A stretch of DNA of 58,747 nucleotides, from contig JAHJQI010000006.1 in assembly GCA_018819265.1 (NCBI GenBank), forward strand, positions 1-58,747, read 5' to 3'. The position numbers and the translations under genes were made by a program. Source of the DNA: Alphaproteobacteria bacterium. GTDB lineage: Bacteria > Pseudomonadota > Alphaproteobacteria > Rhizobiales > Hyphomicrobiaceae. The notes under the pieces were generated by a model. It was not told where the DNA came from. It saw nothing but the letters and a program-made list of their open reading frames with translations, and did not search any database. This document shows, piece after piece, positions 1 through 8,687 of this stretch (position 1 is the first letter of the stretch; every line of letters begins with the position of its first letter).

Positions 1-352
1 AGAATCACGCAGATCGATGTGGTTCATCATGCTGCAAGCATGTCTCCGACATGACGGGCAAGTGGTTCGTGCTGGAAGCGCGTCTCCGACACGACACAGG
101 CTGTCAGCCATTTGGCCCCGCCTTTCAGGTCGTCCGTGGCGGGGCCATCGGCGGTGTCGGGCCGCTCAACCGTATGGCCCGATACGCTTTTCGCACCCCT
201 TCTTGCCGAATGACCCCGCCACGGACGATGGCGGCGCGCATCCCTGTGACAAAGGCGGGCTAGGGGTCGTCGTCGCTTCGCACTGCGTGATGCCTGCACA
301 AGGCTTGCTGGACGTCGGTAACGCGTCACCCGATACTATCGTTCGGACTTGC
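1..352. other. Intergenic region with palindromes, no gene recognised
   Basis: No credible coding region is seen here. Short open frames on both strands have no recognisable domain. The stretch contains a strong palindrome, TGGCCCCGCC at 113-122 with GGCGGGGCCA at 138-147, and an imperfect direct repeat of GTCTCCGACAYGAC near 41 and 82. It lies downstream of the bactofilin-like gene, whose stop is at 353, and may be a decayed intergenic repeat element. The window edge cuts it. Confidence 0.5.
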
Positions 353-1003
353 TCAAGCCCTGACCGAGACGCTGACGCGCTTGCTCTGCCCTGAAGTCGC
401 GCCTTTGGCGTCGGCGACGATCGTGTCGAAACCCGCTGCCTGTGTGCTTGCGCCGTCGTGGACGAAGATGACATGGCCATTTTCGAGGTCGGCCTGGGTA
501 AACTGGCTGATGGACGTCGAACGGTCCGTGGACAACGCGACGAAGCCGTTGGTCGGCCGGCTGACCGAAAAAGTCAGGTCCTTGGCGTCGTCGTCGGGAT
601 CGAAAGCAGTCAGGTCGGCCGTTGTAATTTGTACCGAACTGCCTCGCTCGACCGCCAGGTTGAGATCGCCGGCCAGATGCGGGGGTACGTTTCTGAGCGT
701 CGCACTCAGCGTGCCGCCTTGCGCCATTGCGATCTTGCCGTACTCGACATTGCCGGTGACCGAGCCCGTCTCGCCAATCCGGATCAGTTCGCGAATAAAC
801 ACGTCGCCTTGAACGGAGCCATGCACTTCGGCGTCTTGCGCGCGCAGCGAGCCGAACAGTCCACCGGACTGGCTTATCACCACCGTGCGCGCCGATACAT
901 TGCCCTGCACTCGTCCGTTGACGGTGATCTGCCCGTTCGAGGTCATGTCACCTTCGACGACCATATCGGGCATGATAACGCTTCTACCGGTTGGCTCGTT
1001 CAC
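353..1003 (-). CDS. Bactofilin-family protein with C-terminal CSPG/cadherin-like domain
   Basis: The 216-residue product has a bactofilin (polymer-forming cytoskeletal, DUF583) core at about residues 14-108, seen as short beta-helix turns rich in V-x-G and G-x-V spacing (MVVEGDMTSNGQITVNGRV, GSVQGDVFI, GSVTGNVEYG). Bactofilins are cytoplasmic scaffolds that polymerise at the membrane and organise cell-wall enzymes. Residues about 118-216 instead resemble a CSPG/cadherin_3 repeat: ITTADLTAFDPDD, then FTQADLENGHVIFVHDG, then GFDTIVADAKGA. Such repeats are normally extracellular adhesion modules. There is no signal peptide. The frame is continuous, so this is a real fusion in the sequence. The start is the first methionine; a later start at residue 11 would leave the fold intact. 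Confidence is high for the bactofilin half and moderate for the CSPG half. Confidence 0.8.
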   Translation of the reverse strand: MNEPTGRSVIMPDMVVEGDMTSNGQITVNGRVQGNVSARTVVISQSGGLFGSLRAQDAEVHGSVQGDVFIRELIRIGETGSVTGNVEYGKIAMAQGGTLSATLRNVPPHLAGDLNLAVERGSSVQITTADLTAFDPDDDAKDLTFSVSRPTNGFVALSTDRSTSISQFTQADLENGHVIFVHDGASTQAAGFDTIVADAKGATSGQSKRVSVSVRA

Positions 1004-1310
1004 TTGGGTGCTCCGCGCAAATACTTTCTTTGCCTGGGCCGGAACAATCCGGAACCCGGCCGATAAGTCAAGATCGGCGACGCCCTTCTCGCAAGATTGG
1101 TCCTGCCTGCCTTCTGCGTACCGGTAGGTATTTCCGCGATTGGTCGCTCAAGCCGACGGCTGTTGCCGGGATCCCCGGTTCCGTAGCCTGTCATTCGACC
1201 CGGAAGAGCCGCATGAGAATATGCTTCTTATCTATCGCCATATAATTGCTTTCTATTAGAAAATATTGCTACTTCTTTTTGCAGCAAGGAACCGTTTTCC
1301 AGGATTTATC
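1004..1310. other. Divergent intergenic region between bactofilin and cysH
   Basis: This 307-base gap separates two divergently transcribed genes and must hold both promoters. An AT-rich stretch at about 1210-1305 contrasts with the GC-rich surroundings and is the likely cysH promoter zone. I cannot assign a specific operator. No RNA gene or repeat was recognised. Confidence 0.4.
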
Positions 1311-2033
1311 ATGCGCTACCTCGCCCCCAACCCATGCTCAGCCGTTATCTCCGCCGACGACAGTGCTGGTGCGTTCGGCAGGCTGTGCCGCGCCATCAAC
1401 CATGAATATTCAGGCCGGATTGCGCTGGTGTCGTCGTTTGGCGCGGAGGCCATCGTACTCCTGCACATGGTCGCCAGAATCGACCCGGCCCTGCCGGTTC
1501 TACTCAATGAAACGGGCATGTTGTTTGCCGAAACCCTCGACTATCAGCGTGAGGTAGCGGCGACCTTGGGCCTCAGCAATGTTCAGTTGATTGGCCCGAC
1601 TGGCGACGATCTTGCCCGCGGCGATCCGGACGGCGCGCTGCATCGGACAAATGCCGACGCCTGCTGCCACCTGCGCAAGGTGGTGCCGTTGCAGCGGGCC
1701 CTGAAGCCTTATTCGGCCTGGATCACGGGGCGCAAGCGATTCCAATCGGACACGCGCGTGGCCATCCCCTTTGTCGAGCCGGATGGAGAGGCGCGCGTGA
1801 AGCTCAATCCGCTGGCCGACTGGTTGCCTGAGGATATCGTGCGATACATGGCTAGGCATGAACTGCCGCGCCATCCCCTGGTGGCGCGCGGTTATCGCTC
1901 GATTGGTTGTGCGCCGTGCACCAGCCCGGTGCGTGAGGGTGAAGATGCCAGGGCCGGGCGCTGGCGCGGGCAAGCGAAAAGCGAATGCGGAATCCACTTC
2001 GCGAATGGCAAGGCGGTGCGCGGCGCGGCGTGA
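1311..2033 (+). CDS. cysH: Assimilatory APS/PAPS reductase CysH
   Basis: Phosphoadenylyl/adenylyl-sulfate reductase of the PAPS reductase family, reducing activated sulfate to sulfite in cysteine synthesis. The N-terminal nucleotide-binding region shows ALVSSFGAEAIVLLHM, equivalent to the SFG-E phosphate loop. Two cysteine pairs, ACCHLRK (Cys118-Cys119) and IGCAPC (Cys200 and Cys203), match the 4Fe-4S ligands of the APS-using type, and ECGIH near the C terminus carries the catalytic cysteine. The 240 residues starting at ATG 1311 fit the family; an upstream in-frame start would add 15 unsupported residues. The usual partners cysD, cysN and cysI are not adjacent, so the gene stands alone here. 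Preference for APS over PAPS is inferred from the cluster cysteines. Confidence 0.9.
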   Translation: MRYLAPNPCSAVISADDSAGAFGRLCRAINHEYSGRIALVSSFGAEAIVLLHMVARIDPALPVLLNETGMLFAETLDYQREVAATLGLSNVQLIGPTGDDLARGDPDGALHRTNADACCHLRKVVPLQRALKPYSAWITGRKRFQSDTRVAIPFVEPDGEARVKLNPLADWLPEDIVRYMARHELPRHPLVARGYRSIGCAPCTSPVREGEDARAGRWRGQAKSECGIHFANGKAVRGAA

Positions 2034-2083
2034 ACAAGCTCGCCTGAAGCGATGTCTCAACAAAGAGAGGTCGCCGGAAGCGC

Positions 2084-2103
2084 CGGCCCGGCGGACCGGG
2101 CCG
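2084..2103. repeat. Perfect 8-bp palindrome between convergent genes
   Basis: CGGCCCGG and CCGGGCCG pair around a four-base CGGA loop. It lies between the convergent ends of cysH and the marR-type gene and could end or stall transcription, but no U-tract follows on either strand, so it is not called a terminator. Confidence 0.45.
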
Positions 2104-2211
2104 CGGCTATCCTATCGACAGGCAGCCCAGCCCCAGGCAACCGCCGCAAGACCCCGGGATGACGACCCGCGCGTGCAGTCCGCGATGAACTCAGACGGCA
2201 AACGGCCGTGT

Positions 2212-2766
2212 TCAGCCTTTGCGCCGCACTGACGACTTGACCTGCACGGCCCCAGCCGAAGCCGCTTCCAGCTTCCCGAGCGCATCGACGATCATATTGA
2301 GGTCCGACAGGAAGCGCTCGCGTTCAGCGGCCGGCAACGCCTGCAGAATACGTTCGTCGACCTTTTTGGCCATCGGTTCCGCGGCTTCGAGAATGCGCCG
2401 GCCCTCCTCGGTCAGCTTGACCGCATAGGCGCGCGCGTCTTCCTTCGTCCGGCGGCGTTGGACGAGACCCTTTTTGAGCATCCGCCGGATGATGTCGGCG
2501 AGCGTCGACCGGTCGATCCCGGTCATATCGACGAGGTTCGTCTGGCTAAGTCCTTCGTTCTCGGCGACGGCGACCAGCACGGCATACTGACGTGGTGTCA
2601 GATCCTCGGTCCTCATCTCTGATTGAAACACATCACCCGCACATTGACCGGCGCGGTGAAGCAGGTGAATCGGCGACTGTTCGAGTTGCACGACTTTCGA
2701 CTCCTTCTGCATGCCTGGCTTCTGATTGATCGGCCTGTTGCTTTTCGGTTTCTTTTTGTTTGCCAT
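2212..2766 (-). CDS. MarR-family transcriptional regulator
   Basis: The 184-residue protein is a MarR-type winged-helix dimer, a cytoplasmic DNA-binding regulator that usually responds to small aromatic ligands or oxidants. The fold is visible as LTPRQYAVLVAVAENEGLSQTNLVDMTGIDRSTLADIIRRMLKKGLVQRRR (about residues 56-106), with the wing at RRTKEDARAYAVKLTEEGRRIL. The first 30 residues are a Lys/Asn/Pro-rich tail that may be partly untranslated, because a methionine at residue 19 is an alternative start. The gene converges on cysH and has no obvious target beside it. Function beyond the family is unknown. Confidence 0.85.
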   Translation of the reverse strand: MANKKKPKSNRPINQKPGMQKESKVVQLEQSPIHLLHRAGQCAGDVFQSEMRTEDLTPRQYAVLVAVAENEGLSQTNLVDMTGIDRSTLADIIRRMLKKGLVQRRRTKEDARAYAVKLTEEGRRILEAAEPMAKKVDERILQALPAAERERFLSDLNMIVDALGKLEAASAGAVQVKSSVRRKG

Positions 2767-3054
2767 CAGATTCTTGGTTCACGGTGTTCATGGGAAATCT
2801 AGAGCAACATCCGATCGCTCGAAGCGATCGCGTATCGTCGGATGATGCTCTGGACCGCTCCTTCGCCCGCTTGGAGAAGGAGCCAACTCGTAAAGAAGAA
2901 GATACGAATTTGAGCCGTTCGTCTACATCGGACCTTACCAGAAGGATTAGAAGAACTGAAATTATGCACCAAGCTGAGACAGCTGAATTTTATTCATGGC
3001 AGAGACATTCAGTGCTCGATTGAAGCATAATCCAGGATCTTATCCGAACACAGA
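2767..3054. other. Intergenic region between marR-type gene and YciB paralogue
   Basis: This holds the promoter of the marR-type gene (minus strand) and the region downstream of the second yciB copy. CGATCGC and GCGATCG form a small palindrome at about 2813-2832. No gene or clear terminator was recognised. Confidence 0.35.
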
Positions 3055-3669
3055 TCATGAAGACTGTCCTCGATCTTTGCTTTTTTCGTATCGCTGCAAC
3101 AGGCCGATTTGCGACATGGCGAAGACCATTGTCAGCGGCATCAGCCCCCACAGTTTGAAGCTTACCCAGAAGTCCTCGGAAAAGTTCCGCCAGATGACTT
3201 CATTGAGCCCTGCCAGACAAAGAAAAAACATCGCCCAGCGTATCGTGAGAATTCGCCAACCCTCATCTGTCAGGCTGAATGCTTCTCCAAAGACATGCTT
3301 GAGGAGCGAGTGGCCAAACGCGAGCCCGGCAAATAATATCCCTGAGAACATGAGGTTTACGATCGTGGGCTTGATCTTGATATAGAACGGATCGTGCAGC
3401 CACAGCGTCAGCCCGCCGAATCCCAGAATGAAGACGCCCGAAATGAGCGGCATCACCGCCACCTTGCCGAGCACCAGTTTCGACGCTGTCAGCGCCACCG
3501 CCGTTGCAACCATGAACCAGCCCGTGCCGACGAGTATTCCAGCCTGCGAGTTGACGACGAAGAAAACCACAAGGGGGCCCAGTTCGACGACGAATTTGAC
3601 GAGCTGACGCCATTCGATCGTGATCACTTCAGCCTGATCGCCGCCTGGCTTTTCCCGGCCATCGCCCAT
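3055..3669 (-). CDS. Second YciB/IspZ-type (septation protein A family) membrane protein
   Basis: A 204-residue inner-membrane protein of the YciB/IspZ family, linked in enterobacteria to envelope integrity and septation. It opens with VKFVVELGPLVVFFVVNSQAG, the family's first helix with its ELGPLVVFF motif, and continues with five or six hydrophobic helices and the family pattern KPTIVNLMFSGILFAGL. The start at 3669 is preferred because it gives the usual length and a normal gap of 64 bases to the upstream yciB copy; a longer version would overlap that gene. It is a divergent paralogue of its neighbour, last in the dapF-mtaB-ftsY-yciB run. Confidence 0.85.
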   Translation of the reverse strand: MGDGREKPGGDQAEVITIEWRQLVKFVVELGPLVVFFVVNSQAGILVGTGWFMVATAVALTASKLVLGKVAVMPLISGVFILGFGGLTLWLHDPFYIKIKPTIVNLMFSGILFAGLAFGHSLLKHVFGEAFSLTDEGWRILTIRWAMFFLCLAGLNEVIWRNFSEDFWVSFKLWGLMPLTMVFAMSQIGLLQRYEKSKDRGQSS

Positions 3670-3733
3670 ACCAAACGCACCTTTGCAAATCAGAGTCACT
3701 CGAAGGGAAGTTTCGAACCGGCGGGCGCCGTTT

Positions 3734-4513
3734 TCAGGACGTACGCGAAGAAGCCGGTCCAATTTTGCCTACCTTGCCGACGGCGCGTTCTGCGCCTCCG
3801 GCGGGGTAGCCTTTCCCCGACTGGGTTTCGCCGTACGTGTCTGGCGGCTCGCCGCCGAGGTCGCCATTCTCCCCGGGTTCGGGCAGGCGATGCTTGGACA
3901 TCAGCTTGGTCAGATACCAGGCATAGAGTCCTGACAGCGGCATGATGAAAGCGATCTTGAACAGGATCCAGACGTTGACGCCGTCGAGCTGGAATCCCAG
4001 CATCTCATGCAGTGGCGTTCCTAGCGGCGGATAGAGGCCGTCTTTTTCAAAGTACTGACGCACGGCTTCGTTCAGAACGGCCGTCAAGACAAAGAACCAG
4101 GCGAAGCTCCAGGTGAAATTGTCCCAACCCTTCTTGGTATAGTGGAACGTTCCCTCGAAGATGTGCTGGAAGAAATTCTTGTTCAACATCAGTCCGCCGA
4201 ACAGGAACAGGGCGAACATCACATTGAAAATCGTCACCTTGATCTGGATCCACATCGCATCGCCGGTGATCAGCGTCATGATGCCGAACAGCACGGTGAC
4301 TGCGGAGGCGATCACCGGAAACACCGGCAGCCGCCCAAGCACGATTTTCATCACCACCATCGCAATGCCGGTCGCAATGATCAGTGCCCACGTCCCGGCA
4401 GTGATTCCGGCCGCCGCGTTGACGATGAACATCGCCACAAGCGGACCGAACTCACTGAGAATATTGACAGTTTGCTTGGCGTTGAACGGAAACCAGCTCT
4501 TCTGCGCACTCAT
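3734..4513 (-). CDS. YciB/IspZ-type (septation protein A family) membrane protein
   Basis: A 259-residue polytopic inner-membrane protein of the YciB/IspZ family. Typical features are VNILSEFGPLVAMFIVNAAAG at the first helix, a KVTIFNVMFALFLFGGLMLNK segment, and the family motif WDNFTWSFAWFFVLTAVLNEAVRQ. The last 50 residues are a soluble Gly/Glu-rich tail absent from the enterobacterial protein. It lies 115 bases downstream of ftsY, the usual place of this family in Hyphomicrobiales, and so is probably the orthologue, while the next gene is an extra copy. Two paralogues side by side suggest a heteromeric or specialised pair. Confidence 0.88.
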   Translation of the reverse strand: MSAQKSWFPFNAKQTVNILSEFGPLVAMFIVNAAAGITAGTWALIIATGIAMVVMKIVLGRLPVFPVIASAVTVLFGIMTLITGDAMWIQIKVTIFNVMFALFLFGGLMLNKNFFQHIFEGTFHYTKKGWDNFTWSFAWFFVLTAVLNEAVRQYFEKDGLYPPLGTPLHEMLGFQLDGVNVWILFKIAFIMPLSGLYAWYLTKLMSKHRLPEPGENGDLGGEPPDTYGETQSGKGYPAGGAERAVGKVGKIGPASSRTS

Positions 4514-4628
4514 TCAGTCCACCAATCCTGTTGTAGGGCGCTGCGCCCGGCGGCCAGCAACCTTCTCGCTTTAGCCTAATCCAACGCCTTATACATCTCT
4601 TTAACGGGTCGTATGCGCCTCGCCCTGA

Positions 4629-5810
4629 TCAAACGCCGGCGATAGCGCTGGCGAACTCTCCCGCATCGAACGGCTGCAAATCGTTGAGTCCTTCACCGAT
4701 TCCGATCGCGAATACGGGCAGCTTGTGGCGCGCGGCAATCGAAACGAGTATGCCCCCGCGCGCAGTCCCATCGAGTTTCGTCATCATCAGCCCGGTAACA
4801 CCTGCACGCTCGCGAAACACGTCGACCTGCTGCAAGGCATTTTGGCCGGTTGTGGCATCGAGCACCAAAACGCATTCATGCGGTGCGCGGGAATCGAATT
4901 TCCCCAGTACCCGCACGACTTTCTCGAGTTCCTCCATCAGCACCTGCTTGTTCTGCAGGCGGCCGGCCGTATCGATCAGCAACACGTCATATTGTTCCGC
5001 CTTGGCCTGTTTCAAGGCGTCAAAAGCGACACCGGCAGCATCCGCACCGACGGCCCGGGCGATTACTGTTGCCCCCGTGCGCTCGCCCCAGACCTTGATC
5101 TGGTCGATAGCGGCTGCGCGGAACGTATCGCCGGCGGCCACCATGACCTTTTTGCCCTCGCCGGCGAATTGCGCCGCCAGTTTGCCGATCGTCGTGGTTT
5201 TTCCCGTCCCGTTCACCCCGACCATGAGGATAACGTGCGGCTTGTTGGCAGGATCGACGACAAGCCTCTGCGCCACCGGCGCAAGTACCTTTTGCACTTC
5301 CTCGGCAAGGATCTTGCGAACTTCCTCCGGCGCGATCCCCTTTTCGAAGCGGCCCTTGGAGATACGGTCGGTGATGCGCGTCGCTGTCTCGACGCCAAGG
5401 TCGGCCTGCAGCAGCAGGTCCTCGAAGTCGTCAAGTGTCGCGGCGTCGAGCTTCTGGCGGGTAAAGAGGCCGGTGATCCCATCGGTGATCTTCGACGACG
5501 TTTTCGACAGGCCCGCGGTCAGGCGGCTGAACCACCCGGCCTTGGTGGGTTTTGCAGCCTCCCCGTCGGGTTGAGCGGCTTCTGCCGCAACGTCGCTCGC
5601 CGCTGGCTCCGGTGTTTCGATTTCGGCCGGCTCGACAGCAGCAGCCTCGGCAGCAGCGGAAACGTCAGCGGATGCGAAATCAGATGGCGCAGACGCTTCC
5701 GCGGCCAGGTCTTCGACAGCGTCCTTCTGCGCTTCGTTGGAATGCTCGCTCTGGCGGCCACCCAGAATTCGGCCGAAGAAGCCGCGCGATTTCTGACCCG
5801 GCTGGCTCAA
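4629..5810 (-). CDS. ftsY: Signal recognition particle receptor FtsY
   Basis: FtsY is the membrane-associated GTPase that receives the SRP-ribosome complex at the translocon. The C-terminal NG domain is complete, with the G1 loop GVNGTGKTTTIGKLAAQ, DTFRAAAIDQ, LIDTAGRLQNK and TKLDGTARGG. The first 100 or so residues form an acidic Ala/Glu-rich A region, as is usual. The start is most likely the TTG at 5810: a perfect GGAGGT lies six bases upstream, and the TTGA overlaps the mtaB stop codon, implying translational coupling. The partner gene ffh is at 11573, so both protein halves of SRP targeting are in this window. Confidence 0.93.
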   Translation of the reverse strand: MSQPGQKSRGFFGRILGGRQSEHSNEAQKDAVEDLAAEASAPSDFASADVSAAAEAAAVEPAEIETPEPAASDVAAEAAQPDGEAAKPTKAGWFSRLTAGLSKTSSKITDGITGLFTRQKLDAATLDDFEDLLLQADLGVETATRITDRISKGRFEKGIAPEEVRKILAEEVQKVLAPVAQRLVVDPANKPHVILMVGVNGTGKTTTIGKLAAQFAGEGKKVMVAAGDTFRAAAIDQIKVWGERTGATVIARAVGADAAGVAFDALKQAKAEQYDVLLIDTAGRLQNKQVLMEELEKVVRVLGKFDSRAPHECVLVLDATTGQNALQQVDVFRERAGVTGLMMTKLDGTARGGILVSIAARHKLPVFAIGIGEGLNDLQPFDAGEFASAIAGV

Positions 5811-7120
5811 TTGATGACCTCCGCACAAAGCCTGCGCCCGTCATGGCCCGTGATTCGCGCTTGCATGAGTTCACCCGCCGCGCCCTGCATATCGGTTGTC
5901 GTCTCCGCAAATTGCGCGGTCCGCCCGAAGTGGCCGCGCTCGAACAGGATCTCGGCCTCAAGCCCGATCTGCGTGTCGAGATACCCCGACAACGCTCTTT
6001 CGCCTTCCTCGCGCAAACGCTGCGCCCGCGCCTTGACCTCGCGGCGCTCGACTTGCGGCATCTTCGCTGCCGGCGTGCCGGCGCGCGGCGAGAACGGGAA
6101 GACGTGCAGATACGTCAGCCCGCAGGCCCGCACCAGTTCGATCGAGTTTTCAAACATCGCCTCCGTTTCGGTCGGAAATCCGGCGATCAGATCGGCCCCG
6201 AACACGACATCGGGTCGCAGCCGCCGCGCCTCTTTGCAGAAACCGATTGCATCCTGGCGAAGGTGGCGCCGCTTCATCCGCTTCAGGATCATATCGTCGC
6301 CGGCTTGCATCGACAGATGCAGATGCGGCATCAGCCGCTCCTCCTCCGCGAGCGCGGCGAAGAGATCAGCGTCGACTTCGACCTGATCGATCGAGGAAAG
6401 CCGCAGGCGCCGCAGGTCCGGCACAAGTTTCAGCACGCGCCGCACGAGATTGCCGAGCGTCGGCTGGCCCGGCAGATCCCGGCCGTAGGACGTCATGTCG
6501 ACGCCCGTCAGCACCACTTCGTTGTAACCATTCTCGACGAGGCGGCGGATCTCGGTCACGACCTCACCGGCCGCCACCGACCGCGACGGGCCGCGCCCGA
6601 ACGGAATGATGCAGAACGTGCAACGGTGATCGCAACCGTTTTGCACCTGCACGTAGGCGCGCGCCCGCGAGCCGAATCCGCCGATCATGTGCGAGGCCGT
6701 TTCGGTCACGCTCATGATGTCGTTGACCCGGACCCTCTCGCCACCACCGCTCGCCAGTGCCAGGAACGTTTCGGCCTGCATCTTTTCGCCATTGCCGATG
6801 ACGTGGTCGACCGCGTCGAGCTCGGCGAAGCGCTCCGGCTCGATCTGCGCTGCGCACCCGGTGACGATGATCTTCGCGTCCGGCCGTTCGCGCCGCACCC
6901 GTCGGATCGTTTGCATCGCCTGCCGCACTGCTTCGCCAGTCACCGCGCACGTATTGATGATGATGGCGTCCTTGAGCCCGGCGGCACCGGCATGCGCCCG
7001 CATCACCTCGGACTCATACGTGTTGAGCCGGCAGCCGAGCGTGATGATCGATGGCTCATCGGCAGCGGTCGCAACGCTTTTTTGCACCGCCTTGCGGGTC
7101 TTGATCGCGGATTCGTTCAC
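5807..7120 (-). CDS. mtaB: tRNA t6A37 methylthiotransferase MtaB
   Basis: Radical-SAM enzyme that adds a methylthio group to N6-threonylcarbamoyladenosine 37 in tRNA. Visible are the N-terminal UPF0004 domain ([32 protein letters not shown]) with its three cysteines and the radical-SAM cluster motif [16 protein letters not shown] short TRAM-like tail ends the protein. The start is the GTG at 7120, which overlaps the dapF stop as GTGA and has GGGGGAG seven bases upstream; longer starts would run antiparallel to nothing but into dapF in a wrong frame. The 437 residues fit MtaB. Its own stop overlaps the ftsY start, so three genes are coupled. Confidence 0.92.
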   Translation of the reverse strand: MNESAIKTRKAVQKSVATAADEPSIITLGCRLNTYESEVMRAHAGAAGLKDAIIINTCAVTGEAVRQAMQTIRRVRRERPDAKIIVTGCAAQIEPERFAELDAVDHVIGNGEKMQAETFLALASGGGERVRVNDIMSVTETASHMIGGFGSRARAYVQVQNGCDHRCTFCIIPFGRGPSRSVAAGEVVTEIRRLVENGYNEVVLTGVDMTSYGRDLPGQPTLGNLVRRVLKLVPDLRRLRLSSIDQVEVDADLFAALAEEERLMPHLHLSMQAGDDMILKRMKRRHLRQDAIGFCKEARRLRPDVVFGADLIAGFPTETEAMFENSIELVRACGLTYLHVFPFSPRAGTPAAKMPQVERREVKARAQRLREEGERALSGYLDTQIGLEAEILFERGHFGRTAQFAETTTDMQGAAGELMQARITGHDGRRLCAEVIN

Positions 7121-7980
7121 GTTGCCGCTCCCCCGTCCGCAAGAACGCCTTCGTGCTCGAATTCCGCAGGCCCCGTCATTAGGATGCGGCCAGCCGGCGT
7201 CCATTCGATCTCGAGTTCGCCGCCGGGCAGCACGACCGTCACCTTGCGCTCGACGAACTTCTTGCGCACCGCACACACCGCCGCCGCGCAAGCTGCCGAC
7301 CCGCACGCCTTGGTCAGGCCCGCGCCGCGCTCCCAGGTGCGCAGCACGATCCGGTCGCGCGACACGATCTGCGCCAGTGAGATATTGGCACCTTCCGGAA
7401 ATCTCGGATGCTGTTCAAGAAACGGCCCGATGCGGCCGAGATCGTGCGCATTGACGTCGTCGACCCAGAAAACGCAATGCGGGTTGCCGACGTTGACGAC
7501 CGATGGCGAGTGCAGCACCGGATTGTCGATGGGTCCGACCTGCAGTTCGATTGCACGCGCGTCGCGGAACTCCTCGTTCAGCGGAATGTCCTGCCAGCCG
7601 AACTTCGGCTCGCCCATATCGACCGTGATCCGGTCGGCGCTGCCAACCTTGACGGTCAACAGCCCTGCACCACTTTCAAGCATCATCTCGCTGTGCCCCG
7701 TCGACTGCGCGACACTCAACCCCACGCAGCGCGTTCCGTTGCCGCAGGCCGAGACCTCCGAGCCGTCCGCATTGTAGATGCGCATGTAGGCGGTCGTCCC
7801 CGGCGTCTTCGGGTTGTAGAGCACCATCATCTGGTCGAAGTGCGTTTCCGGACGGCTGGCGATCGCCGCCACCTCCTGAGGCTTGAAGACCTTGGAATTT
7901 CCGCGCAGGTCGACCACCAGGATCTCGTTGCCGAGTCCGTTCATCTTCTGAAATGTGACGGGCTTTGTCGCTGAAGTCAT
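7117..7980 (-). CDS. dapF: Diaminopimelate epimerase DapF
   Basis: Converts LL- to meso-diaminopimelate for lysine and peptidoglycan synthesis, in the cytoplasm, without cofactor. The two catalytic cysteines are present in the expected contexts, [11 protein letters not shown] and [12 protein letters not shown]. The opening [15 protein letters not shown] is the classic DapF start, and the 287 residues match the family. It is the first gene of the dapF-mtaB-ftsY-yciB run. The final codons share bases with the mtaB start. Confidence 0.96.
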   Translation of the reverse strand: MTSATKPVTFQKMNGLGNEILVVDLRGNSKVFKPQEVAAIASRPETHFDQMMVLYNPKTPGTTAYMRIYNADGSEVSACGNGTRCVGLSVAQSTGHSEMMLESGAGLLTVKVGSADRITVDMGEPKFGWQDIPLNEEFRDARAIELQVGPIDNPVLHSPSVVNVGNPHCVFWVDDVNAHDLGRIGPFLEQHPRFPEGANISLAQIVSRDRIVLRTWERGAGLTKACGSAACAAAVCAVRKKFVERKVTVVLPGGELEIEWTPAGRILMTGPAEFEHEGVLADGGAAT

Positions 7981-8055
7981 AACGCGGTTATATGGCGGAG
8001 GCTTTGCACCTTGGCAACGCCGCTTAAGTCAACAGCGACACCAAGGATCTCGACG

Positions 8056-8616
8056 ATGCGCGAAACAAGCCCGCCTTCCCCCTGGGTGATACGCTTTCTG
8101 GCCGCCGTCCGGCCCGGTGGGCGCATCCTTGACGTGGCATGCGGTTCGGGCCGTCATACCTTGGCGGCAGCCTCGCTTGGCTTTGCGGTCACCGGAATCG
8201 ACCGTGACATCTCGATGGCCCGCCAACAGGCTGAGGCGTGCGGCGGTTTGCCGGCCGTCGATCTGGTCGAAGCCGACCTTGAAAGCGGCGCCCCCTGGCC
8301 GTTTGCTCCCGCCAGCTTCGATGCCGTTGTTGTCGCGAACTACCTCTGGCGGCCGATCCTCCCCGACATCGTGGCCACTCTCGCAACGTCCGGTGTCCTC
8401 ATCTACGAAACCTTCGCCATCGGCAACGAACGATTTGGCAGGCCTTCGAACCCGGATTTCCTGCTTCGCCCCGGCGAACTTCTGGAAGCTGTCGCGGGCC
8501 GGCTGGTGCCGATCGCCTACGAGCATCTCCGCTTGCAGGGACCCGACCGCATCGTTCAGCGCCTCTGCGCCCTTGGCCCCGATCACGAAGGGTTGAGAAC
8601 GCCGCCACGGCTCTGA
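8056..8616 (+). CDS. Class I SAM-dependent methyltransferase
   Basis: A 186-residue Rossmann methyltransferase of the TehB-like group. Motif I, GRILDVACGSGRHTLAAA, binds S-adenosylmethionine, followed by VTGIDRDISMARQQAEA (motif II acid loop) and DLVEADLE. The substrate cannot be deduced; small thiol or metalloid acceptors are common in this group. The ATG at 8056 is chosen because AAGGA lies eight bases upstream; a TTG start at 8011 would add 15 residues without domain support. It is divergent from dapF and separated by 71 bases from the next gene. Confidence 0.85.
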   Translation: MRETSPPSPWVIRFLAAVRPGGRILDVACGSGRHTLAAASLGFAVTGIDRDISMARQQAEACGGLPAVDLVEADLESGAPWPFAPASFDAVVVANYLWRPILPDIVATLATSGVLIYETFAIGNERFGRPSNPDFLLRPGELLEAVAGRLVPIAYEHLRLQGPDRIVQRLCALGPDHEGLRTPPRL

Positions 8617-8687
8617 CACGCAACCGGACACCTATATTTACAGTTGAAAGAACATCCGGCCAAACCGAAAAGGACGCCACACCCGAT

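Noticed and set aside
17..394. Small protein genes at the window start
   Set aside because: Overlapping short frames on both strands lack motifs and follow palindromic sequence; no ribosome site supports any of them.
5552..7777. Very long open frame (741 codons) on the plus strand opposite dapF-mtaB-ftsY
   Set aside because: It has the Arg/Pro/His-rich composition of a GC-rich antisense shadow and no domain, while the minus strand carries three recognised genes with catalytic motifs.
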